Source: CAZIUL01 sp964542475
GTDB lineage: Bacteria; Planctomycetota; B15-G4; CAYZWU01
NCBI GenBank assembly: GCA_964542475.1
Contig: CAZIUL010000043.1
Location: 1 to 35,619, forward strand
Reading direction: 5' to 3'
DNA: 35,619 nt
The position numbers and the translations under genes were made by a program. The notes beneath the pieces were generated by a model. It searched no databases, was not told the DNA's origin, and was given only the letters and a program-made list of their open reading frames with translations. Below, piece by piece: positions 17,330 to 24,744 of this stretch (its first letter is position 1; every line of letters begins with the position of its first letter).

Positions 17330-17713
17330 ATGCGCGACTTTGTAAAGGTAACCAAGGCGCTATCCGATGGAAACAGGGTACGCATCCTTATGTTTCTGCG
17401 CGATGGAGAGCTCTGTCTGTGCCAGATCATCGAAATCTTGGGATTGTCCTCTTCCACTGTTTCGAAACACATGTCCATCCTGTTTCAAGCCGGGTTGGTC
17501 CGCGCAAGAAAGCAGGGCCGATGGCGCTATTTCCGCCTACCCGGAAAAAACGCCTCACGTTACATCCGGAAGTGTATCGAATGGATCGAGGAATCATTGA
17601 CGAAAGACAGGGCTGTTGCCAGGGATGCCAAGAAGCGCACAAAGATTTCCATGATAGCGGTTGAAGAGTTCTGCGGGACCTGCAGGACCTTCAGGTCCCG
17701 CAAAGGGAGCTGA
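17330..17713 (+). CDS. arsR: ArsR-family metal(loid)-responsive repressor
   Basis: A 127-aa winged-helix repressor. The ATG at 17330 is preferred over an upstream TTG because the family-typical N-terminus (FVKVTKALSDGNRVRILMFL) starts there. The ELCLCQI motif (Cys29, Cys31) is the alpha3 ELCxC arsenite site of classical ArsR proteins. The recognition helix is SSSTVSKHMSILFQAGLV, and the wing is RKQGRWRYF. A second cysteine pair, FCGTC (Cys115, Cys118), lies at the C-terminus and may add a ligand site. It probably represses its own promoter and the genes behind it, and perhaps divergent acr3, releasing DNA on As(III) or Sb(III). Confidence 0.9.
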   Translation: MRDFVKVTKALSDGNRVRILMFLRDGELCLCQIIEILGLSSSTVSKHMSILFQAGLVRARKQGRWRYFRLPGKNASRYIRKCIEWIEESLTKDRAVARDAKKRTKISMIAVEEFCGTCRTFRSRKGS

Positions 17714-17761
17714 ATATCCAGGCTTCTCGAATCCACTGACATGAGTTCATGGAGAAATGAA

Positions 17762-18907
17762 ATGAAAAAGCAATCGCGGTTGTTCGTTCTCATAATATGC
17801 ATGACAACCATCATGCCGGTTTTCCCCTCCCAGGTGGCCTATTCACAGGATTGTTCCGATTCCAAGGGAGAATGCTGAGGCAAGAAATCCACTTCCGTGG
17901 CGGAAGTTGTCAAGGCAAAGAACCTCAAGACCGCATTAAAAGAAGCTGAAAAGCGCGAAGTTCCATTGGTCATCACTTACTGCTTTCCGGATTCCAAAAT
18001 AGGGCGGGAAGTCAGGGAGCTTACCGGGAAAGAGGGAAAAGTGGTATTCCTTTCCATCGGGAGCAAGGATAAGAATGCTTTCGAATTTAAGCAGAGGTTC
18101 GACCTCATTAAAGCCGGCGCGGTTCTGACCGACGAGTTCGGTAACACGCTCAGGTCCGGTCTGAAAAACTCTGAAGAAATCGCAGAGGCTTATTACGAGC
18201 TTGATGATCTAATGGCCGATCGTTACCAGGCATGGAGTAAGGCGATCAAGAAAGGCAAACTCCTCATCAAACAGGGGCAGTCTCCGGAAGCAGCCGCTGT
18301 TTTGAAGGTCTTTGCCTTTGCCGCCGGCACCAACCTTGCCAAAGAGGGGAAAAGTCTCTTCGATAAAGTGGCCCGGGAAGCCTCGGATGAATACGAAAAA
18401 CTGGTGGCGGACAACAGGGATAAAAAAGCGAAAGAGATCGACAAGAAAACCCGCGACACCCTGCTGACGGCATTGACGGCCTTTGTTCGGAAATGGCCCG
18501 GGACACCGGCCGCATTCTCAGCCGAGGCATTTAAAAAGAAACTCGTACCGACCCTCGCTCCCGGCTTCGCAGGAGCGGATGTATGTGCCGCTTGCCATGA
18601 GGAGCAATACGGTCTTTGGGAGGATGGGGGTCATAACAAGGTCTCCTGCGAGACTTGCCACGGACCGGCCGGCGATCACATCCCATTGGATGCTGATCCC
18701 AGGCCGCCCATGAGGCTTCCGGGAGAGTCCCAAAACTGTTTGTCGTGCCATGGAAGCCCCAACGGTACCGCTGAAAACGGAATACCACAGGTTGAAAGCC
18801 TGGAAGCGCATGTCCGGTTTGTGGGCGAGAAACACAGCGTGAAAACGGATGTCAAGAAAACGAAAGGGCGTTGCATTTTTTGCCATGATCCTCATTCATT
18901 GGAATAA
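17762..18907 (+). CDS. Predicted selenoprotein: exported thioredoxin-like, four-heme cytochrome c with in-frame TGA (Sec39)
   Basis: This is read as one 381-aa protein with TGA at 17876-17878 as selenocysteine 39. GGAG lies 7 bases before the ATG. Residues 1-28 are a signal peptide; the mature N-terminus contains CSDSKGEC-Sec-GKK, so Cys38 and Sec39 are adjacent. Residues about 55-145 look thioredoxin-like (LVITYCFPDSK, VLTDEFGNTLRSG). A helical linker follows, then four heme c sites: CAACH 275-279, CETCH 296-300, CLSCH 326-330, CIFCH 371-375. The frame after the TGA has no signal peptide, yet CXXCH hemes are attached only outside the cytoplasm, so the upstream segment is needed. A stem-loop sits 18 bases after the TGA. 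It lies 48 bases behind arsR. The alternative is a nonsense mutation. To my knowledge the family is undescribed. Confidence 0.8.
17891..17907 (+). promoter_or_regulatory. Putative bacterial SECIS element 1
   Basis: ACTTCCG (17891-17897) and CGGAAGT (17901-17907) form a perfect stem. With the last pair open the loop is GTGGC, beginning 19 bases after the TGA (18 bases between). Bacterial SECIS models ask for a stem of at least 4 pairs, an apical loop of 3-14 bases with G in its first two positions, and 16-37 bases from the UGA; all three are met. Confidence 0.7.
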
Positions 18908-18970
18908 TCGGGCGAAGACCGTGGGGTAAAATCGAAGGATGATGAAAACAGTTAAAGCGGAGGATACATA

Positions 18971-19885
18971 GTGCATAAATCAATGTTTCCGGCGGTTTTG
19001 ACCGTACCGGTTTTCTGTGTCTTTATCATTGGTGCCTTATGGGCTGATGATGAAACGGATCAGCTTTACCATGAAGGCAAAAAAGCTTTTCGCTCCTGTG
19101 CGGCGTGTCATTGCGTGACTGAACCCACGCTGAAAGAAGACGAGGACTGGCTCAAGTTGAACCAGGTCACGGCTTGCATCAGTGCGGGGGATATGACGCC
19201 CAGGGTGCGGAAGGCGTTGGATGTTTTTTTCAGGTCTCCTGAAACCCGCAGGCCTCTTCTGATAGATGAAAACTATACTCCACGGGAAGGCGTGGTTTTG
19301 GGAAGAATCGATGTCCCCGCCACCTCGGGCAGCGCATACCTCAAGGCGGAGAGGGAGTCAATCCGGAAAGGAACTCCATCTAAAATCCGGCTCTACTGGA
19401 AGGAAAGCGAGAAGGGGAAAACACTTGCGATTCCCGCTGGTAATTACAGGATTATCACCTACCGGTTTTATAAGCCTTCAGGTGACGGCAAGGATCATTT
19501 ATGGACGCTTTCCGTGACGGATGTCAACGGCTGCGGAGAGTTAAATGTCGGAGGTGATGAGACCGTCGGCTTCGGCTTTCTTCCGGAGATGCGCGCCGCG
19601 CTGTCCGCGGAGAAGGCGAACGACGGCATAAAGCTATCCCTGGCCATTCGGAATGAAAAGGACAGCGTTCTCACCCTCTCAATGAACGGCAATATGTGTC
19701 TTCCCCGATACGCGGTCCTCGGTCCCTCTGGAAAAGAGGTCTACTCCGCGGCGTTCGAAAACACCTGAGGCGCCTTGAGCGGATTTTGGCGTGCCCAAAA
19801 CAATGTCGAAGGCTTTAAAGTAAAAGCCATATATATTACCGGCCCTTTTGAACTGAAGGGAAAGTTGTCGGCAAAGATCAAATAA
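18971..19885 (+). CDS. Predicted selenoprotein: exported mono-heme cytochrome c-like protein with in-frame TGA (Sec266)
   Basis: The GTG start at 18971 is supported by GGAGG 7 bases upstream. Residues 1-25 are a signal peptide ending ALWA. A heme c site, CAACH (43-47), lies in AFRSCAACHCV. Residues about 100-265 read as beta-rich domains (VVLGRIDVP, LAIPAGNYRIITYRFYKPSG, GIKLSLAIRNEKDSVLTLSMNG). At 19766-19768 is a TGA, but the frame stays open for 38 more codons to TAA at 19883-19885, and these encode strand-like sequence (GFKVKAIYITGPFELKG) that fits as the end of the last beta domain. A stem-loop follows the TGA at suitable spacing. Full length would be 304 aa with Sec266. If TGA is a true stop the product has 265 aa. 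It is 63 bases after the first selenoprotein gene and likely in the same operon. Confidence 0.65.
19784..19800 (+). promoter_or_regulatory. Putative bacterial SECIS element 2
   Basis: TTTTGG (19784-19789) pairs perfectly with CCAAAA (19795-19800) around a 5-base loop CGTGC whose second base is G. The loop starts after 21 intervening bases from the TGA, inside the 16-37 range accepted for bacterial SECIS elements. Confidence 0.6.
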
Positions 19886-19928
19886 ATCAAACCGATAGAG
19901 TTAACTCTTCCATCACTTCCCCACGATT

Positions 19929-19942
19929 TAGCCCGCTTATTT
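19929..19942. repeat. Terminal fragment of family 1 palindromic repeat
   Basis: TAGCCCGCTTATTT is identical to the first 14 bases of the copy at 518-695. It lies between the second selenoprotein gene and the convergent methyltransferase gene. It is too short to exclude chance, but the match is to the exact element end. Confidence 0.4.
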
Positions 19943-19974
19943 GGGCGCCAAAACTGGGAGTCTACGAGCCATGA

Positions 19975-20907
19975 TTACTTTCGTGAAGCGATGATTACCG
20001 TGAAATCACTCTGAAAGGCGCCCGGTTGAGTCATCAGGAACTCGATTCCGCAAAGAAGCGACAAGATACAGCGATCCTCTTCGGAACCGACCTCGTCGAA
20101 ATTCGGTACTATTTGGTTGAGCAGCCAGTGCAGTATGGTACCGCCATAGTCGCGGCGTTCGACAATGGTGAAATACCGATAAAGGAGGGGAATGATATCA
20201 GCCGATCTCACCGCTTCAAATGGTGAAATGGCCACTAGGTCTTCTACCAGAACGGGCTTGAACTCCTCAACGACACCTCCATCCTCGGCCCTTTTTCTCA
20301 GCCTCTTTGGAAGCAGGGGAATTAACCGGTTGATTGCCTGGACCACGCTTTCATGAACTTGAAACCTGTTCGGCCCGACGTATTCGTTGATCACAAACAA
20401 ACCGTCCGGACGAAGGGATTTGTTGACCTGCTCGAAAAGATGTTCGAGTCTCTCGATGTGATGAAGCGTCATTGCCGTGATAACAAGCGAATAGTGATCT
20501 TCAATAAGTTCAACATGGTTCAGATCTGCACGGTGGCTTCTTATTCGAAGGCCCTCTTTCTTGGCAGCCCGTTCAGCTTCCTCTATCGCCTTCTTGCTGA
20601 TGTCGTATCCGTCAAATTCGCTGCATAACCCGGCACGCATGATATTTCGGTCAAAAGTGCCGTCATTACATCCTATGTTCATTCCGGGACCATAAATCTT
20701 GTCCCTTATATATTTATCAACAATCCAATCGAACCAAACAAGATCCTCGTTATCAGTGACTCTAGCGTTGACGTAGCGCTCTACCGTCTTCGAATGCAGC
20801 CAGTTGAGCCGCTGCTCTGACAAATCGGACAGCTTTGCCCAATGCTCGCTTTCCTGTTCGATCAGAGATTTGTACCCGGAAGGATGGGATTTTTTTTTCC
20901 CTGGCAT
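19975..20907 (-). CDS. Class I SAM-dependent methyltransferase
   Basis: A 310-aa methyltransferase. The ATG at 20907 is chosen over an upstream in-frame TTG; a GGAG lies about 12 bases away. Motif I is MNIGCNDGTF (residues 76-85), with acidic GYDIS after strand 2, then LVITAMTLHHIERL and LRPDGLFVINEYVGPNRF, a typical small-molecule methyltransferase core at residues about 70-190. The C-terminal 120 residues are a helical cap with no clear match. Sequence style differs from the 2421 methyltransferase, so they are not recent duplicates. Its only close neighbour on this strand is the SGNH-like gene; joint action on a surface glycan is possible but unproven. Confidence 0.82.
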   Translation of the reverse strand: MPGKKKSHPSGYKSLIEQESEHWAKLSDLSEQRLNWLHSKTVERYVNARVTDNEDLVWFDWIVDKYIRDKIYGPGMNIGCNDGTFDRNIMRAGLCSEFDGYDISKKAIEEAERAAKKEGLRIRSHRADLNHVELIEDHYSLVITAMTLHHIERLEHLFEQVNKSLRPDGLFVINEYVGPNRFQVHESVVQAINRLIPLLPKRLRKRAEDGGVVEEFKPVLVEDLVAISPFEAVRSADIIPLLYRYFTIVERRDYGGTILHWLLNQIVPNFDEVGSEEDRCILSLLCGIEFLMTQPGAFQSDFTVIIASRK

Positions 20908-21067
20908 GGTCGGTTGACACTCCAATTTACAGAGCAACGCTCCAAATGCGGGATTTCACTGCTGAGGGTTTCCATAGCATGGCGCCCTCATACTGTATAC
21001 CGGGCAGCTTGTAGTGCAAATTATCTTCCTGAAAATATAACCTCAATTTGCGCGGAATTGACCGCTT

Positions 21068-22288
21068 TCAGCGGGTAAAATCAACTAGCTTTTGCAGTTC
21101 GCGAAACAAGATCTTCGCGGCAAGCCGGTCGCCTTTTTGCGACCAGTGAGGATCCAATGGCTTGTAAAGCGGGGTCTTATTTCCCTCGGCCCTGAATTCG
21201 TCAAGGAGATCGATATGAGTTATTCCCTTTGAATCCAGAAAGTCCTTCAACAGTTTTTGCATCAGCTCGATGTCGTAATCTTCTCTATCCAACTCATACT
21301 TTATAAATATTTTCTCCCGTAATTCCTCATTGACCTGAAACTCGTCGGGATAGATGCCCACGATGAAATCGATTTTTCTCTCTTCCAATATCTGCTGCAT
21401 CTCTGCAATGCTGTCGAAAATGAACCGGATGTTTTCATCATATTCGCCGTTCTCATGGGCGGTCTTTCTACAAAACTTCATCTTGTTCCGCTCGATCAAG
21501 AGAAAGGTTTCGTCGGAAAGCAAGTCTTGTTTTTTCTCATTTCGCGCGTCCTCTCGATTGCCGGGGAAAAACGACGGTGGAAAAGGGATGATCGATCCTT
21601 CCAAATGCTTTTGACGGCTCTCTTTTTCTTCCTTGGAACCGCTAGATGCTTTTACCTGTTCTTTCAAGATGATGAATTTTTGCCTTATGAACTCTACCAA
21701 CCTGGATTTGAACACGATGGGATAGCCGAAAAGAGTGAACTCGTTACGCTTGTCGATATCGAAGTAGACATCGTTGAGGACGATTCTCTTTCGGTTGGGA
21801 TCAGCATCGATAAAATCATTCCCGGCAAAGAAGCCCAGCAAAAGGCAGTCAGGGTTGTACCGGAGAGCAAACTTTTTGAGCACCATGAGCTGCTCACCCG
21901 TGTGGGTCATCGGGTAGCCGGAGTTGATGACATCCACTCGATTAGCCCCGAAGCGGTTTTCAAACATCTTATCCAACAAGGCTGTATAGTTGCCATTCAA
22001 GCCGTTGCTCCATCCGAAAGAATCGCCCAATACCAGAATCCGGAACGAATCCGGGATTTTCTCCAGAGGATACTCCCGGTCGAAAAAACCGAACCGATTG
22101 CTTCCCCTGGCAAAAGCCCGTACACGAAAGCCCAAGTCAGGATCGTATTGGTAGAAGCCATGGAACAGGTGCGGTTCCATAATGATCATGGATACTTCCA
22201 TAAAGAGGAAGCACAGGATCAATGCCAGGAAAGTGAATACAATGCGTTTTTTTAGGCTTAGTTTCTTCCGTTTGTTTTTAACGAGCAT
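21068..22288 (-). CDS. Membrane-anchored SGNH/GDSL-like hydrolase
   Basis: A 406-aa protein with a basic N-terminus and one membrane helix (residues about 15-37), so the rest is likely periplasmic. SGNH blocks are visible: block I LVLGDSFGWS with Ser90, a G in NSGYPMTHTGEQ, block III FFAGNDF (156-158 GND) and block V DPHWSQKG with Asp379 and His381 near the C-terminus. Such proteins are O-acetyl esterases or acetyltransferases acting on polysaccharides (AlgX/AlgJ-like). Between blocks is a charged insertion, about residues 215-260 (KASSGSKEEKESRQKH). The preceding gene in the direction of transcription is the PPC protein, separated by 152 bases that include a repeat end. Confidence 0.75.
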   Translation of the reverse strand: MLVKNKRKKLSLKKRIVFTFLALILCFLFMEVSMIIMEPHLFHGFYQYDPDLGFRVRAFARGSNRFGFFDREYPLEKIPDSFRILVLGDSFGWSNGLNGNYTALLDKMFENRFGANRVDVINSGYPMTHTGEQLMVLKKFALRYNPDCLLLGFFAGNDFIDADPNRKRIVLNDVYFDIDKRNEFTLFGYPIVFKSRLVEFIRQKFIILKEQVKASSGSKEEKESRQKHLEGSIIPFPPSFFPGNREDARNEKKQDLLSDETFLLIERNKMKFCRKTAHENGEYDENIRFIFDSIAEMQQILEERKIDFIVGIYPDEFQVNEELREKIFIKYELDREDYDIELMQKLLKDFLDSKGITHIDLLDEFRAEGNKTPLYKPLDPHWSQKGDRLAAKILFRELQKLVDFTR

Positions 22289-22388
22289 AATTTATGCCCG
22301 CCTTATTAAAGGAGACACACGTTTTCAGTGTAAAACAAAACCCAATAAACGGTGCGGTTGGTATTGTATACGATCACGGACCAGGGCC

Positions 22389-22413
22389 AAAGTTTTTGAC
22401 GCATTAAGGTTAA
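22389..22413. repeat. Solo end of family 2 palindromic repeat
   Basis: AAGTTTTTGACGCATTAAGG followed by TTAAC matches the right end of the copy at 17013-17204, including its specific T-rich variant. The rest of the element is absent. It lies in the 152-base gap between the SGNH-like gene and the PPC protein gene. Confidence 0.75.
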
Positions 22414-22440
22414 CAACATCACCTCTTTTTTCCGCTTAAT

Positions 22441-24744
22441 TTATCTTCGTACGATTTCGTACGGGATTGCGGGCAGCACACCGAGCGATACACGTTGTGT
22501 TTTCTGTGCCGTACCCTTGCTTCGGCTACCGGCCGTTTTTTCGATGAAGATATCTACAATAAGGTTGCCCGCGTCCCCTGTCCGCGCAGTGTCGCCGTCT
22601 GCCTTCAGCACGAGCTCCAGGCCGCCGGGCACAACCGTCACCTCTTGAAGGGTCACGCCATCCGGCGGTTCGTTGAGCTTCAGCTCGACATCCATGACCC
22701 TCCTGTGTCTTGGGGTATTGATCCGCACCAGCGATGTACCGCCCTTCGGGATCCGGGCAGGACTGCTGTCAGCCGGCTCAATGGACCGCATTCGAATCTT
22801 GGCTTTTCTAACCGCCACAAGGAGTTCATCACACGGGACCAGATGCCTGTAGAGGAACGCCTGCATCATGTTCTCCGAGGGCGCAACCGGCCGGTTGACC
22901 GTTTTTCCGTCGATCAGGGCGTGTCCCTCCAGAACGATTGCGACCGGATAATCAAAGGCTGACCCCGGGGCTGTGAGGGTCATGCGCACTCGGTCGCATC
23001 CGCTGAGAATCCGTCCGCCGCGCAGGTTGAAGCCCGCGGGCGCGTCTTTCAGGCTCAGCTCGATATCGCCGTCAAATCCGTCTTTGCGCATCGCGTAGGC
23101 GCAGATCGGCACGGTGAAACCGGCGCGAAGATTGATGCTGGCTGGTGTCACGCGCAGCGCGAAATCGGGCTGCGGCGGGCTGATGCGCAGGCGGTATTCG
23201 TACTCCTCGCCTCCATGCCGCTGTGAATCGGCAAGGCTCACGCGGTACTCCCCGCTTTTCGGCAGGCGGACTCTCAGGTACGAATCAGCGTGGTGCGTGA
23301 GCAGTCCCGCGTCCCTGTGCAGGTAACCGTCCTTGTGCTCATGATCGTCGTTCCACTCCAGCACCTGCCCTGATGCGTCGATCAACCGCAGCAGCGAGTC
23401 AAGCGGTGAGCGCAGCCTGCGGGCGTAAACCTCGGCCACCACCTCGCTGTTACGGCGCCCCTTGAAACGGAACACGTCCACATCGCCCGGTTCTCCAATG
23501 CAGCCGCTGACGATCCCGGGCAGGCTGATGCGCTGCGCCTCCTGTTCGCTGTCATTGGGTTCGGTTTCATTGCTCTCTTCAAGCGCGTCCGCCGCACAGG
23601 GTGCGAGCGCCAGGAGCGATCCGTTCCGGAGCAATGCCGCCTCCCGGACGCTGTCCTTGCTCGGAAGGGTGTCCGGCGGGAATCCGCTCCTTATGAAAGG
23701 CTGTTCTCCCAAGGCGATGCGGTAGACGAAATCATCTCTCCCGCGATAGATCGAGTCGCGAATCTCCAGCTCGTAAAGGCCTGTTTTCTGAACCTCGTAC
23801 CGGAGAACCGGATCGGGCTCGAAGCGGTAGTCGTCTGCAAAAGCCATTTCCGTGCCGTTGACATCGTACAAGGCCAGCGTGGCCTGGAACCAACCGGGGA
23901 CCGCATCGGCCAGGTATGGTATCAGGTGCCTCGCCTTTGCCTCGATCACGAGTTTCCGCCCCTGCTGCGCGTAAAAACAGAAACGGTCGGCATCCCCCGG
24001 CTTGATCTGTCCGTTCAACAGTATTGGCAGCACCACGGGCGTGGTGACCGGCGTGCCGGAGTCGTAAGGTTCCTGCTCGCACGTCTCCGGCAGCACTCCC
24101 ACCTGGAAGCACATTGGGTTGGTAAGGCCGAACGGTGTATTGAGGCGGAGCTCCCGGTCCCCGGGGGCCGCGTCCGGATCGATAGTAACCTCGATCAGCG
24201 CCAGCTCGCCGATTTGCATGTTCTGCTGTTTTTTTTTGTCGACCCTTAGAAACTCGTTTGCCACGAACTCCAGCTCACTGGGGCCCAGGTTTTCCAGGTT
24301 GTTCAACAACGGATGTCTCGGCAGGTCCGTCGCTTCGGCGCTCTCAGGGCTCCTGTTGCTCGCAGTCCCGCGCTTGTCCCCGCCTCCTTTTGCGCCGAGC
24401 AGTCTGCCGGGGAGCCGGGCGCGTACCAGTTCGGAAAACTCGTACCCCTGTTCATCCGCCAGCGCAATCAGCCGCCCGGCGAGCTCCCCCCGCTGCATCC
24501 TGTTCAGCCGCCTGATCTGCCCGGCGTACAGGGTAATGGATGCGCGCACTCCTTCGCCGGTAACATGGACACCGGACACCCCCTTGAGATGCTGACCGCC
24601 GGCCGTGATCCGGAAAACAGTGCCTTGTTGGCCGCCGCTTGGATACAGGTAGCCAAGGTGCGGTTCCTTGAGAACCGTCTGGCCCCACGCGGTCCCGGCG
24701 CAAACGGTCAGCGCAAGAAGCAGTGCTCGTACGAATGTTCTCAT
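22441..24744 (-). CDS. Secreted PPC-domain protein of the DUF1501/DUF1549 trio
   Basis: A 767-aa exported protein with a signal peptide at residues 1-21 (TVCAGTAWG). An N-terminal TIG-like domain (YLYPSGGQQGTVFRITAGG) is followed by a variable region. Two pre-peptidase C-terminal-like beta domains come next: one around 235-350 (IKPGDADRFCFYAQQGRKL, GLYELEIRD) and one around 400-520 (GEPGDVDVFRFKGRR, SGEYRVSLADSQRHGG). The C-terminal 240 residues are beta-sandwich-like. Proteins of this build accompany DUF1501 and DUF1549/1553 proteins in PVC bacteria; their exact role is unknown, probably outside the cytoplasm. The gene starts with a 4-base overlap with the end of the DUF1501 gene. Confidence 0.8.
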   Translation of the reverse strand: MRTFVRALLLALTVCAGTAWGQTVLKEPHLGYLYPSGGQQGTVFRITAGGQHLKGVSGVHVTGEGVRASITLYAGQIRRLNRMQRGELAGRLIALADEQGYEFSELVRARLPGRLLGAKGGGDKRGTASNRSPESAEATDLPRHPLLNNLENLGPSELEFVANEFLRVDKKKQQNMQIGELALIEVTIDPDAAPGDRELRLNTPFGLTNPMCFQVGVLPETCEQEPYDSGTPVTTPVVLPILLNGQIKPGDADRFCFYAQQGRKLVIEAKARHLIPYLADAVPGWFQATLALYDVNGTEMAFADDYRFEPDPVLRYEVQKTGLYELEIRDSIYRGRDDFVYRIALGEQPFIRSGFPPDTLPSKDSVREAALLRNGSLLALAPCAADALEESNETEPNDSEQEAQRISLPGIVSGCIGEPGDVDVFRFKGRRNSEVVAEVYARRLRSPLDSLLRLIDASGQVLEWNDDHEHKDGYLHRDAGLLTHHADSYLRVRLPKSGEYRVSLADSQRHGGEEYEYRLRISPPQPDFALRVTPASINLRAGFTVPICAYAMRKDGFDGDIELSLKDAPAGFNLRGGRILSGCDRVRMTLTAPGSAFDYPVAIVLEGHALIDGKTVNRPVAPSENMMQAFLYRHLVPCDELLVAVRKAKIRMRSIEPADSSPARIPKGGTSLVRINTPRHRRVMDVELKLNEPPDGVTLQEVTVVPGGLELVLKADGDTARTGDAGNLIVDIFIEKTAGSRSKGTAQKTQRVSLGVLPAIPYEIVRR

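Noticed and set aside
17711..17764. arsR frame continues past its TGA in frame into the first selenoprotein gene, suggesting a third read-through TGA
   Set aside because: There is no SECIS-like hairpin at proper spacing after 17713, the 16 codons between are not conserved-looking, and the next gene has its own GGAG and signal peptide.
17876..17878. TGA as a plain nonsense mutation, making the cytochrome a pseudogene
   Set aside because: The downstream frame of 342 codons is intact with four heme motifs, the TGA directly follows a Cys codon, and the SECIS-like stem fits; still possible until selB/selC are confirmed.
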